This document shows positions 21,801 through 35,165 of a stretch of DNA of 64,000 bases, piece by piece. The translations under genes were made by a program, and so were the position numbers. The notes below the pieces were generated by a model. The model saw only the letters and a list, made by a program, of their open reading frames with translations, was not told where the DNA came from and did no database searches. Source of the stretch: Siderastrea radians (taxonomy: Eukaryota > Cnidaria > Anthozoa > Scleractinia > Rhizangiidae); the NCBI GenBank assembly GCA_964017195.1, contig OZ024892.1:20142889-20206888 (forward strand), given 5' to 3'. Position 1 is the first letter of the stretch, and every line of letters starts with the position of its first letter.

Positions 21801-24800
21801 TCTTGTTGGACAAACAACACGACACAATGCAGAAACAAGGCCATGAACCACTGACCCAACCAACGTAAGATAGAAAGTTCAAATGATGACCACTACACCA
21901 CCACCATAAGTACACATACAAATAAAATCTGTTGCATTCTTACATTCTGAAACTGATGTGGCCTGAGTTCTCTCCAGACATTAACTTCTTCTCCAGTCAG
22001 GTCCATTCCACCTAACGTCAGCATCACTTCTCCTATTACTACATTGCGTGACACAGGTTGGTGATGAATTATCAGGAAGTGCAATGCAAGTTGTCGAATT
22101 TCAGACAGCGTGAGTCCACTGATGATAAACAGTTCATTCCACATAGGATGCACATTCTTCTCTACTACCTTTGTCCTGTGGTTATGTCTCCGCGTGGGGA
22201 GTGCATATACTCGTACGTATGGTGAAGACGTGTTGTTACGTAGGTCCTTAGGGGGCAACTCACGTGCTTGTAGAATCTATGCTCACAGAAGAGATGATAA
22301 CAAAGAATTAAAAATGAAACACGTGAAAATATATTTATTGTTTGCTCAATTCCACATAAATCTTAATGAAATTTGTTGATTTGTTGACAATTACATCTGT
22401 GAGGCCTTGGACAAACAGGTTCAACATTTGCATAAGATTGTTGAATGCAACAGGTTGGATTTATTTGGCCACATGTTGAACAATGTTGATTCAACTTTTC
22501 TTTGATATCTGTTGTGAACAACAACGCTGAATTTGTTTTGCCACCTTGATCAACATTGCACAACAAATTAAAGTTGTATTCAACAATGTTGTATCACGTT
22601 GAATTTATGAGGTGGTGCTAAAATTCTCCAGGCATTATGGAGATCGAACATTATGGAACTCAACTGACCAGGCACTATGGAACTCAACTGACCAATCATG
22701 GTACACACATTTTCTTAAAAATTGTATAATTAAGTTATAATGGTTACCTTTATAAACAAGTCGCAGGTGGTCTGTTTATACTGCAAGGCCACATTCAGTC
22801 TACCTAATCCACTTTGGGAACTCCTTCGTCTATCCTTGCGCGAGTGAATGACTTGGGAAGGAATATTCACAGGAATCTTGCCATGAGTTGCTTGTTTGTT
22901 TTGGTCATCCCCTAGAGCACCAACACTTCCTTTTCTTCTTCCCATTAAATTCCTGTCACTGCTCCCCTTCCTCTCCTGGCTTGACCTTGACGGCACTGAC
23001 ACATTATCTAAGCTACGGGAAGGTTTAGGCGGCTTCCTGACTGGAAGAACTTGTGAATCAGAATGACTCTGTCCATTGGGTTCTACATCAGACACAAGTG
23101 CTTTAGTACTCATGTCATCCTTAGATTCTACTCGTGTAATGGTTATGACTGGCTTAACAGGAATGGGCCTCACAAATTCAAATGACTTGCTGCTGCTTTT
23201 GGGAAAATTCCTTGGGGACTTAACATCTGAACTCTTTCTCTGCTCATAAATACTCTCAGAACTTTCCCCACTTGAAGTACTAAGCTGAAGAAGAGAAGAG
23301 CGCCTGACTGTTGGCACGTTAAGAGCCTCAAAACTACCCAGACTATGCCTCTTTTCTGGCAGCCCTGCATCATCAGGGGCTGTCCGATATGAGCCAGAAT
23401 CTTCACTGAAAAATGATTTCTCTTCTAAAGGTGAAGTCTGCGCTGAAGTTGCACTACTACTATTACGAGTTCCATGATGAGAATGCTGCACAAATTTCTG
23501 CACAATTCTTGGTACAAAAGGTGGAATATATGGGTCACGGGAGGAGCCTGCATCCCTCCTCCAAAGGCGGGGTTCTTGCAGACGATCCTCATGCTTTCGT
23601 CGGCAACAGCAATAGACCATGTATACTGATACAAGAACCACTACTGGAATTCCAGTTGCTAAGCCAGCTGCCAAGGCCACTAAAAGAAGTCAGATAACAG
23701 GCTAGTTATAATAGAGAGCTTGAGTATTTAACTATAACCACTCCACAAGTGCATTTGAATGAGATGATTTATAACCAACGGGGTGCATAGTGCCGAGTTG
23801 ATTATTGTATCAAAGTAATCAAACAAGTGCAAGCAGAATCATTACAACTTCAGCCCGATTTAAGTGTGTCATTTTTAAATGGGCTATACCGCTGGATGAA
23901 GGCTCAGTTTATTCCTTTGGGTATTCTTTTCGGCAGCTAGGGAAAGCGTGTCGGGTAAGTTCGGTCTCATTCGTTTAGAAAAAGGTGAGATCTTTTGGAG
24001 GAAGACCTTGACACTCTTCATTGAACGTCAAAGGACCAAACACAATAGCACAATTAAGTATCCTTGAGCGGCAGAGTTGCGAACATATCCTTTTGTTCTT
24101 GAAGTGCGAATAAACTTCAGAGAATCGCTGCACACGTTTTATGGATTTAATTTTTTTGGCAAACTGTTATCGACTTTTATTTTCACTTAAAACATTACAG
24201 CATTCTGAGAGCTTTAAAAAGAGATCTTAAACTAGATATTTTGATTACTGTAAGCCGAAATACGTTTTTATTCGCTCAGCGCGGCGGTAATTCGAACTGC
24301 GAAGTAATTTATGCGTGTAAACACTTCTCTATTAAAGTTGCGCGATGAATCGAAGCGTGACTTCAAAGGTCATACACTTAACAAGATAAATTAAAATTGT
24401 TGAGCTGAAAAAAAGAAAAATTTCCTTCTGTTGAAAGGAAAGTATTGTTTGGGTCATAAACAGAGATTCAAATGAGGTTTTTAATCGCTTTAAGCGAGTC
24501 AAGTGGTGGTTTCTTTCCCGCAAAGTAGACTAATTTACGGTGAGCCGTCTCACTCAAATGTATATTCTTTTTTAAAAAGCAGAGCAAATAAAACCATGTT
24601 GTGTAATATTATTGTGAACACATTCTGATCGCTTCGAAAAATATCTTCATGGCATTTACTTTGTTTTGAGGCCACAGAGCATTAATTACGGGCTCTTTAG
24701 CGTCACAGAAACATAAACATGATCTTGAATACTTTCGTGATTTTGATAACTTGTTTACATGGTTCAAGATATCTTCAACATAAAGCGCGCATTTGAATCA

Positions 24801-27800
24801 AACTTTAACGAAGAGATCATTGTTATGATTCAAAAGCAGCACGTTTTCATAAATCGATCTGAGCGAATATTTTAATACATTGCACACCATTCAGCAACAG
24901 TTGTAGTTACTAGAAGAATTCGCTTCTTGAAGGCGCTCGCTAATTTGTGTGCGAATTTTAAAGTAACTTAAACATTTGTAAACTCATTCTTTTGCTTAAA
25001 AAAATATTTCGTCTGTGATTTGTTGTCTTTTGCTGCCGTGAATTTTAATTTTACGTTGAGTGACAATAGATCAAGTGGCACAATAGATTTGTCTTGGGGG
25101 TTTTATTCCTAGTACCAGTTGAAAACAAAAGAAATACTTCTCACCTACATCAAAGAATTTGCGCTCGGCGAAATGTGCCGCGTGGTCGGCAAATGCTCGG
25201 CATGAATGAGTAATGAGAAAGAACAATAGCTTGAATATATGAATACTTAACGACCCCAAAATTTGGGGTACACACTTAAATCGGCGTGAAGTTGTAATGA
25301 ATAGTTTTTATTATATTGGGTGGTTCCAGATAAATCAATACCCACACCTCCTCAAACATTGTTTTTTTACAGTTTGACCCCCACCCCACCCCTCAGGAAA
25401 TTGCAGTTTAGCTTCATACTTTCCTTTTAAAACTTTGGCCTCTGAGACCTCTACTTCATTGGAATTTCCACTGACCATCTATGGGGAAGGCAGGGATATT
25501 TTCTGGAACTGCTCATTTACAACTTTAGTAATAGGCAAAGAGCAGGGACTTTTGCTGATAACATGTGTACAGAGAACCAATCAGAAAGCTAGAAATCCAA
25601 TAACTGAGAGTGAGAATTCATAATACTGTGGTATCAGTACTTGGCCTGATCAATTAAGTATTGTACTTGTTAATTCATCACAATAAAACAAAACACTCGT
25701 GAAGAATGTGGTCGGGTACTCTATGTGTGCTAAAACAAATCATCAAATTGACTGATTTACCTGAATTATTCATTGTCAGTGGTCAAAGGCAGCATCAGCT
25801 GTTTAGATCAGTTTTGATTGATAACTGACTATAGGGAAGCTGAAAGAGAATCAACACACAGGTATGAAATATATGCAGTACATGATACAGTGGTTCCCCT
25901 TTCTTATAGTTGGATCATTTCATGTTGTTATTTTTTACAGGGATAATTCTAGTGTGGAATTGCTAGATGACTTGGGGCTTCAAACAAATGTTTGAGAGAA
26001 AGCTCCATTTCTATCTTGCCTAGCTATCTTCCTCTGAATAACTATCAGATGGCCGAATGACTGTCTCTTAGTATTTGCAAAAGTTCCTGTACCTTTGTAC
26101 CTTCCTATACCTTTGTACGGTACATGTATATGATAATTCACTGTCTTTGTAAAGTTTTCTGAAAATAACATTTTGTTGAAACATTTTTTGCAAATATTGG
26201 CTTGCCAAAATTGTGAAATTAAGGACGCAAAATTAAGTATGAATAAGGTAGTCCCTGCTGTTATCCTGTACTTCACCAACAGACACACAAATGAACAGAG
26301 CCGAGGCAAGTAATCCCTCGTTGTTCACAATATTCATGAGACTTGAAGGGCAGGATGCACTGAAATTTGGTTTCACATTGCAAAAAATCCACTTTTCAGA
26401 GCAGCATGCAACCAAATGAATTAAGGAGGTGTTTTCTGATTTTCACAGCATTTTTTCCTTCCCAGTCTTTTTTTAGTTCTCTCAACCCTATATTATGTTT
26501 TTGCTAATGCTAAGCACACACATGTATTCAGTGCTCGCTTGCTGACAAAAAATTACTTTGTGTGCCAAAAGACAAATATTACAGTACCCAAGATTAGGTC
26601 ATGTTTTTTGTCACATGGCCACACTTTTTATGAAAGTGATGGTGTACTGTAATAATGAGAACAACACAAACTACTAAAAATTATTCCAGGAGCCTGCTTC
26701 TCAATCCTTCAAAGATGTTTCATCTGTAAAAAAAAAACACTATTCCGATGTGCAATAATTCTTTCACTGTGAAACCTCTTCAGAAGTTTTGACAAAAAGT
26801 CCCCCAGACGTTTTCAACATTATTTTACGTGAAGGGCTTGCTGCAAATGGGAACTTTTGTAATGGATAAAACAAAAACCAAAAAAACAACAACAACAACA
26901 ACAAAAAAGACAAATAAGACAATGAACAAACAAACAAACAAAAAAACTCTTCTCAGACAGTTAAAGATTTTGTTTCTTTTCAGAAGACAAGTCATAGCAT
27001 GTGTATCCCAATGTGGTTTTTCACATTACAACCTGTCTCCTACTGATTAACATGTGTGTGAGATGGTGAGGAGGAAGCAGATACATTCTATGAGCACTCA
27101 AGAAAAATAAATACTTGCTAGGCATTATTTTGTGGCAGAAAGATTAAAAAAAGCAGCTTTTTTGTTTTGTTAGTGTGTATAGCAAGGGTTTTTGTTACAC
27201 ATCAAATTTCTGAGCAATAGTTAACATTGAAGATTACAGTATCAGGTTCAGCTGACCAAACCAATGTTTATAAATTAAATATATCAAGAGTACACAATAT
27301 TTAGTTTTGGGCTAAATAAGGATTTATTAAATTCAACACGTCCTTTATGTGTAAGCTGGATTTTACGAATCTGGCTCAGAGAGCAAATTAAAATTTTTGT
27401 CAAGCTTTGTGGAAAATTCCCTGTAAATTAAACAAATAATAAGAAATAAAATACACTTGATTATTGTAAGTATGATTTGGCTGAGTAATGAACCATCTGA
27501 AATGAATTAAGGAAATGTCTTTCTTTACCACTTACAGAACACCTCTGTGATTCACCAATTCTTAAATGAACACAAAACAATAAATGAAATGCTCATTTAT
27601 ATTGTACTGACCGTACATTGGTTAGCACTGACTGACAAGCTTAACGACCATTGCTGCTTCTCAATGAAACATATGCTTAGAACTGAACGAACAAAAAAAC
27701 GCACCGAGATTTCGAGACTAAGTGAACATGTCAGTTTCAAGACTTTTTTCTTTCGAGTATACATTAAGACGTTTCACATGTGAAACGAAATAATATTTAT

Positions 27801-29066
27801 CGTCAGCGAATAATGTATTTTTATTTCTTTTCGATTCAAATCTGCCAGAGATCTCTGCAGCTGGAAGGGTTTGAGTTGTGGTCTCTACAACACACCTGCT
27901 AGAGATGACAACATCCCCCAAAACACAGAAATCGCACCAATATTTCTACTTGATAGCAGAAAAAACCAAAAGCTTATTAAACATGGTTAGTATGGTTGTG
28001 CATATAAATATCCACATTGAACGCCCGCGTTTCAACTGTGTATACCTTTTCAACCTTAAAAGAACACGCGTTGATCAATGCAACGATCTTTTCATCTTAA
28101 GTTCTTATCAACAGATTATACGAAAAGCTCATTTTTGGGTAAACGAAGACCAGAATATGGCTTTATGAATAAGCTCCTGAAGTAAGAACATATACCCGAA
28201 AGTATTAAGGCAAAAAACACGTTCACATACACGATACAGTACAGTGTGGAATAAATAATTCATTGTTGACATTTGTCTACGCTGATGGGTTGTAAAACTA
28301 ATCCAAAACTAAGTTAGCCAGTGCAAGAGTATTTTTAGGACTCTTGCTGTTTTTAACATTAAAAAACAGACTGTTTTAAGAAAATATTCACGCTTGGCAT
28401 CACCCTAATGAACGAAAAATACAAAATAGGAGCAACTAGCGCAAAAAAATACATAAAGATTGCCAAAGGCAAACCGTAACATTCGGCCTTTCCTTCAAAT
28501 AAGTTCTGCTCTTCGCGAATAAATATTATAACATCCCTTGGTGAAACGTACAGCGGCTCCAAATAGCCCAGAATTTAAAAGCAAAAAAAAAACGACGTTC
28601 CAATGACAAAAGAATATTATTTTCACGCCTTTCAACGAGAAAATGACGATCTTATTTGATGCACAATCTTAATTCGATTTCTTTTTCAACACTTCACGAC
28701 AACGTGGTTCCTGGCGTGTAAAATTAAAAATTTATGCCGCGATTTCGAACTTGTCCTTACATTCAAAAGTTTCATGTAAGTTAAGCTTAATTTTTCTTTT
28801 CAGAACTGAATAGCGTTCGTTTTGGCTTTCCATGAGCCAAGAACTCTGATCACTCGCATATGAAACGCAGAATTATTGACTAACATAGACTAACTCACTC
28901 TGTTAAACCCACATTCGGAACAATTTGAGTTTAAAACTTGCGCTATTTTCTCAATGAAATAACAAAGTTCAAACTTTTCAAAAAAAAAATCAAACAATAG
29001 AAACTTACCTCCTGTAGCGAGTGGTGCGGTCTGATCGGCGAACAACGATATCAACGCGACAGCCAT
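18816..29066 (-). CDS. Atypical synaptotagmin (tandem C2 protein), five exons
   Basis: Minus-strand exons 29066-29009, 23679-22748, 22276-21944, 21280-21169 and 19126-18816 total 1746 nt (581 residues), all in phase. Synaptotagmins tether vesicles and regulate fusion. A 19-residue lumenal start leads into a transmembrane helix (about 20-44, GIPVVVLVSVYMVY) and a CCCRRK palmitoylation-type cluster. A long Ser-rich linker (45-300), C2A (about 312-441), C2B (about 442-581) and a C-terminal WHM(I) motif follow. C2A keeps the first Asp (PPKDL) but has SSPYV where active domains have SDPYV, and lacks the Asp pair of loop 3 (LHFLIIHHQPVSRN). C2B has GDPYVKL but again few loop Asp residues; its polybasic strand (AKKKTRVKKKTVNP) is intact. 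Calcium-independent lipid or protein binding is therefore likely. It is nearer to Syt12/15/17-type members than to Syt1, but I cannot assign the orthologue. Intron 1 is 5.3 kb. Confidence 0.9.
19363..20636. mobile_element. Possible TTAAAGG-ended non-autonomous transposon in synaptotagmin intron
   Basis: Left end TTAAAGGAACAC and right end GTGTCCCTTTAA are near-inverted copies 1.27 kb apart. The interior has no transposase-like ORF. A further related GGGATAGTGTC at about 19792 suggests nesting or an internal end. Boundaries are tentative. Confidence 0.35.
20661..21133. mobile_element. Foldback (long inverted repeat) element, 172-bp arms
   Basis: Arms 20661-20832 and 20963-21133 are close reverse complements, starting TGAAGGGCCCGGTGGAAAAA and ending with its complement, with a 130-base spacer. 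It lies in the synaptotagmin intron and stops 35 bases from the donor of the exon at 21169-21280. It has no ORF, so it is non-autonomous. Confidence 0.8.
21600..21885. repeat. SINE-like interspersed repeat, partly duplicated head
   Basis: The phrase GATGCTAG(A/T)C-ATTGCAGGTTACCCCC occurs twice (about 21620 and 21698), followed by a TTATACAC tail region and a CACGACACAATG stretch. A related but diverged copy appears at about 35925-36115. I know this block as a recurrent cnidarian repeat from general experience; family name not assigned. Confidence 0.5.
22380..22615. repeat. Low-complexity CAACATTGTT-type repeat cluster
   Basis: Repeated and inverted forms of TTCAACATTGTT / GTTGAACAATG through about 230 bases of the C2A-C2 linker intron. 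Similar phrases recur near 53690-53750. Confidence 0.5.
23680..29008 (-). other. Synaptotagmin intron 1 (5.3 kb)
   Basis: Separates the 19-codon start exon from the transmembrane exon. It is AT-rich. It contains a small CCCCAAAATTTGGGG palindrome near 25254 and an (AAC)n-like array at 26878-26945. No nested gene was recognised on either strand. Confidence 0.6.
26878..26945. repeat. (AAC)n / (AAAC)n simple repeat
   Basis: A-rich AAC and AAAC units over about 65 bases, interrupted. Confidence 0.75.
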
Positions 29067-30100
29067 ATTCACCTTCTTCGTGCGCCGAAAGACTTGTGTG
29101 TCCCATTATAACCATGAAACTGTGGTGCATAAATACACAAAATTCATACGGACAACGGACATGTTCATATAGCAACAACAAGTGATATCGACGGCTCTGA
29201 ATACTCGACCCTAGAATAACAAAATAAGATTTTCAGGCGGTAGTTTACAAGCGGTTGAAGGAATTAGTGGCGCGTTGTTGTCACAAATGTCAAGTGAAGG
29301 AGAGCTTTTCCACCTGATTCAAGCGTTCATTATTCGGTGCAAACACCCCGTATCCGCTTTAAGTTCCGGAATAAATATGCTTTACGAATACATAATGAGC
29401 TGCAGCAGCCAATGGGCTATGGGCGCATAATGGCAAATCCTCATAGATCTATTTAAAATTTAAAAGCATTGCTCCGGTGATTGTGGGAAGAAATAACGTA
29501 AAACAAGGCAAACCATTTGGCCATTCGCCGGCGCTTCCCCATTCAAATGCAAATCACGTCCTATCAAAGTCGTCACTGTTTGTAACATCCAGTGATAAGG
29601 CCTGCTGAAAAACAGCGATTGGAGACTTTTCTTGGAAGAAGAGTATTCTCATGTAAACGTCCAACTTCTGGCAAAACTCACGGCTGTCCAGTCTGTCAAA
29701 GAACGACAAAAACCCAGGCTTCGCTCGCTTCGCGATCGATCATCAGTGCGTCGGTGACTTTTATAGAACCGCCTACACGTTGGCGACCACATGTTTTTCA
29801 GAATAGTTACATGTTTACAGCACAGTTCTGTTCCCATCCTCCACGCAGTGCAAAACAAACAAACACGACGTCAAAGCCACGGAAATTGTGCGCTTTCACC
29901 TCGAAGTTCCAAGTCAAAACCGGCTGCAAAAGTGTCACACCGTCAACACTACAGGAACTGCACAACCACAGGCCCACCACAGGTCTTATTGAGCCTGACG
30001 TCAGCGGTTTTATCGTGACAAGATCAAAGATGGCGGGCAAATTAATCTGATAAACTCCTTGGGGTTGCAAAATAATCTTCGTTTTCTCCGCGAGACGGCC
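29067..30100. promoter_or_regulatory. Divergent promoter region between synaptotagmin and MUS81, with YY1-like motif
   Basis: The start codons of synaptotagmin (29066, minus) and MUS81 (30101, plus) are 1.03 kb apart, head to head. AAAGATGGCGGG at 30026-30037 matches a YY1-type site and also opens a six-codon upstream ORF (MAGKLI) that ends before the MUS81 ATG. An open frame at 29592-30050 has no domain and overlaps this promoter, so it is not called. Shared regulation is possible but unproven. Confidence 0.45.
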
Positions 30101-33100
30101 ATGAATCATCGGAAGAAACAACGGGAATGCCCCAACCCACTTTTCTTGAAGTGGTTAGAGGAATGGCGGGATGAGGCGAAGGAGAAAAACTCCAAACTGC
30201 AGTACACCTACGGGAAGGTGCGAGAATAAACCACAACCTAGACAGGCAGATTAAAATATCACACATGCAGTTTCATATAGTTCAGCTTAATTTGGGCACA
30301 AAAGAAAGAATTTAGAAAGAATTAAGAGGACACCAATCCGACATCCTCTGACATAATATGCAACCAGTTCGCTGCAATACACAAGTCACTCTGACCTCAA
30401 GTGTGCCTCCCTTAATTAAAGCTTATTGTAGCCTCAGGGAACAGATCGTTTTTCATTAGCTTGTTAAGGTGATTCCATCGAAACAGAAGTTGTAACGAGA
30501 ATTTGTTGAAACTTTGCACAGTTATTAATTACACCTAGTACATCGAAAAAATAAAATAAAAAGAGGGGGTCACCGTGTCTGAATTCACGCTACAGGGCTG
30601 TAGTATATAGGTACCTTGCTAGCTATCGACGGCAATATTAAAAAGCCTTTCCTTGTACCAGAGACACCCACTACTTTAAGAAAGTCATCACTAGCGATAA
30701 AATATAAGCATTATTCTTGTGTTAGCAAAACAATGTTACAGAAGAAGGCCTTAAAGTTGCCTTAAAAATGAAAGTAATGAAATAATAAGCAAATCGAGCA
30801 CATGCACGCTTCCAGTGAAATGCCTAGAATCAGATTGTAATAGTGAATTAATCAGAATATTTGAAAATTGAATAATGAAAAATTCTTAAAATTTGGATAT
30901 ATCATGCAGAGTCGTGTTCTCTTCAAATGAATGGAATAAAAAAGAGGGGTCACTGAGTTCGTTTTGGAGAAAACGACAGTTCATTTCTCTCAACAGCTCA
31001 GTTTTTATAGAAAACCTACCAAGTTTCGAATGCGCGCGCTCATGCGCGCTCTAATCACGCAAAAATTGATGCGCAGAAAGGATGCGCAATGCAATTGAAT
31101 GGAATCACCTTAACAGGCTCCCTTTTGTAGTTATGGGAAGAAACATGGGCTCTAAGTAAAGTTCGTCAAGTAGAAACTGGCTGATTTTTCTTGCAACTTT
31201 ACACCCTGTCCTCTTACTGTAGAGGTCCTGTTTAAGGAGTCTATGCGTGATGTCCACCGGGAATTTCTTCCTTTATATGGAGTTACAATGACGGTAAAAT
31301 TGCTGATTTTAAAGTTCCCAGATAAAATATCCATGCCTGGACAGTTAATGTTTGTTAATTTCCCTCCTTATTTCTGTTTTTGAGCCTACTTAAACCAAAA
31401 AAAAGTATTAACAAGATGTAAATGATGCAGCACATTAATTCTGAAGTATTCATTTGCGACCATTTGCTAAACAAATTTTCAACAAAATTTAAAGAACTCC
31501 CTAAAAAACTAAAAGCTTACTTCAAGACGTTATGTCTTACCTCAGTACATGAACAATTGCTATTGTAGTTGTTGGCCATTATTCTGGTCCTGAGGTAAGA
31601 TGAAACATCTTAAAGTCAAATAATTTTTAGTTTTTACATGGGTATCATATTAAGTACTCTGTGTTCAGTATTTCATGATCATGGGACAAGAAGAGATCCC
31701 AACAGGAGGTAATCCCAGCTTTGATGCTTCAGAGTGGTTTGCAAAGGCTTTTTGTATTGCCATGCATACAGTTTTCATATTACTGACCATGCTCCATGTT
31801 TGCTATCTCTTTATCACTATTCAGATTCAAACTTTGTGTGCCATCAAGAGTTAAAATTTAATTCACCATAAAATTATTATTTTTTTCTAGGCGGCTACAG
31901 CTTTGAAGAAGTATCCTTTACCTTTAAGTTGTGGAAAGGATGCAATGATTCTTGATAATATTGGTAAGTACTGGTATAATCCAAATCAACAGATCAATTT
32001 GGCTGAAATTTGGCCAGATTGTTGCCAGTTAGTTTTTCTACAAAACCGTAGACTGCGAGTGGTCTCTAATTTTGGCAATCGCTTGTGGGGCAGGCGAAAT
32101 ATACACATGCGCGCGCGCGAAATTTCGAGGAGACGCTACGCGAGTGGAGGGCCAAAAATTAGAGACTACAGACTTAGCCAGGGAGTTTGACCTTTCACGT
32201 CCGAGTGATTTTGAGGTGTAAATTTCATATCGTCTTTCAAGCCAATAAAATGCAACCAATGGGATTCCTTCTCTTGGCTCCCATCATCTGTTCCTATCAT
32301 CGATAACTGTGGAGGATGTTATCGCAAATAAAACACTACGCATTGTTTATTTTGATTTGACCGGGGCTCGACCGAATGGGCCGCGATCTGGTCTACCAAC
32401 TGAAATATCCAATGCTCGGTCCTGCTGTTGTGATGTCAACATTTTTGGTAAAATGTGTTTTGTTTTTCACATCAGGTGAAATGATTGCTCGGAGGTTAGA
32501 TGAAGCAATGGCAAAGTATATTGCCAGTAATAAGCAAGGTATGTAAAAAGCTTTATTTGTGTTGTTCTTTACTTTGAAATCCCGCTATCAATGTACCTCT
32601 CATGGGCATCTTAGCATTGTATGGAAACAAACAGCTATAATAGACAATTTTAATACTAAGCTGATATAATAGGGGACTGCTGTATGGGAAGAATTCACCT
32701 TCCCATTTTTTAAAAAGGACAGAATATACATGTCCACTTTGGGACTGGAGAGTAATAATTTATTTGTAATACTTTATATGATGTAATAGCAACATATGTT
32801 TTGTAGAAAATGTGCTGCTATAAATCTATGATGGTTGCTTAATCTACTCCCAGCACGTTATAGATCAAGCACTGACCAGAGTCTCCACCATCACTCGCGA
32901 AACAGCTCTCCGAATGGAAACACAAACAAGAACAGAGCAGCCAACAATACCACTGGTGTTGACCTATCTCCCCACAAACACCAAGGTGAAGAATATCCTT
33001 ACCAGAAATTTCCACCTTCTGCAGAATGACTTGGATACCAGAGATATCTTCCATCCCACACGCATGTTGTGTGCCTTCTGAAGAGACACCAAGTGCTCTT

Positions 33101-35115
33101 ACCCAGAGCTCAACACTCATTAGGGAGAGAGGAATGTTCCCGTGTGTCTGCTCGCGCTACAACACATGCCAACACACCATTGACTTACCCACCATCGACA
33201 CTCCTGGGGGCCCTGTATATCCATGGTCGATATAGCTGTACCACCACCAACATTGTGTATGCCATCCAATGCCAAGCCTGCAACAAAACCTCCATCGGAG
33301 AAAGAGGATGTCGTTAAGCTGATCGATTCAGGGAACATTTGTGCTCAACTAGGAACACCACCGATTTTCCTGTTGAAGGCCACTTTGCATCTCTGCATCA
33401 TAGCATCAGTGACATGGTGGTTTCAGTGATTCATTCTGGTTTAGTAGTACGATGGACCGATGCTGTGCAAAAGCGAGGCTTATTTTCAAGCATAAGATGC
33501 TGCACCCACATGGACTGAACGTCGAGTTTGCTTTCATTTAAAAGTTGCTCTCTACAGCTTTCAGTAGCGCGTGCATTATATGAACATTGATTTATTTTTA
33601 ATTTCATCATATGCACCCGTTTTGCCAGTTGCTGTAGTCCCTGATGACGAGATGGAAATCTTGAAACATCAGAGGGATTTTTCTAACATCATTCACACCT
33701 ACATTATTTACATATAAGCACTGCACTGTGTACTCCTGACCAATTTCTTATTTTGCTTAATCTACTCACTAAGTACATGTAGGTAAATTTTGCCTCAGTA
33801 GAATATCCATATAGATATAATTATAGTTCCTAACTACATCTAATAAAAGAATTTGTAGACTTGCATGGGGAAAATGAAACCATTTCAAGCCCAGTTTTAC
33901 CAAGGAATAACCAACTGACCAAACTGCATAAACATTCTTTAATTATTAAATTTTAAAAGTGAATGTGTGGAATTTGCATATTGTTGTGTGATCTGAAACA
34001 ATTTACTGTACTTAAACTGACTGTGAATCTGAAACAATGTGCATGTACCAGTGAAAAATCCTTGCAATGATGTTAGTTGCTTTGAACAGCTGCCAGTTGC
34101 AAAGAAGGCCTGAACAAATTTAACCTCCAGTGGTACTTAAGGTGACTTTGCAATTCTAGTACAATGCTCTCTCCAAGTCAGCTATCAAGCCAGCTGAAGG
34201 AGTGCTTAGAAGAAAACCCTTTATTCATTCCAAGGAACTTTTGGATAAACATCACAGAAATACCACCCACTACACGTGTACTTAAGATTGGCTTTTCCCT
34301 TTTGCCTAAGGAAAACCAGTTATAAAATAACTACCGGTAAATAAAATGTCATTGAATAACAGGACAAAAGTATAATCAGAAACTTTAATATAAAATAATA
34401 TTCAAACATTTAAACCAGGTAATGAACCAAAAAATCACTTGATTATGGCCTTTATCCACACATCTGTAGCTTCAATTATGAGCTGTTCAACTGTAGTAGT
34501 TAGACTGGGTCCATGGATGCCGAATAAAAAAAATTTATATTATTATTATATTATTATTATTATTATTATTACCGGTATTTTTATTTAATAGTGGTTTAAT
34601 ATGGAATGATCATGTACATGTACAAGTTTAAAATTTATGAGGGAAAGATTTGTGTAGTTTTCTTAAATTTATTTCTGAATTATATGTTGAATGTTAACTT
34701 TAGTGGCTGCTGGATATGGTGATTTCCATGAAGATTATTCAAGAGACATGAATCCCATCCTGGAGTCACTAAGTGTTCCATCTCCACCACTCTTGGACTT
34801 GGATAATGATGCTCTTACAAAAGCAACTCCAAAGGTAATTTAACATAAGTAACAAATAGCTACATGTAAACACATGCAATGCTTTTTTAAGGGGTAAAGG
34901 CTTGTTGCTAAATTAAATTATATAAATTTAAGTGAACAAATGTTTTGATAACTTAATCGTATTTGCTGATCTATCTTTAATCTCCCTGTTAATCTCTTGC
35001 ATAAAATAAAGCGACTTATGTAGGTCTGATATTCACAATCATGTAACATTGATTATTGGTTTGTGGACTTACAGAATAAAAATTTAATATTGACTTGTGA
35101 TTGAGCGATCGATCG

Positions 35116-35165
<50 letters not shown>

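Noticed and set aside
29592..30050. 152-codon plus-strand ORF before MUS81
   Set aside because: No domain, Arg/Thr/Ser-rich composition from GC-rich promoter DNA, and it overlaps the divergent promoter region.
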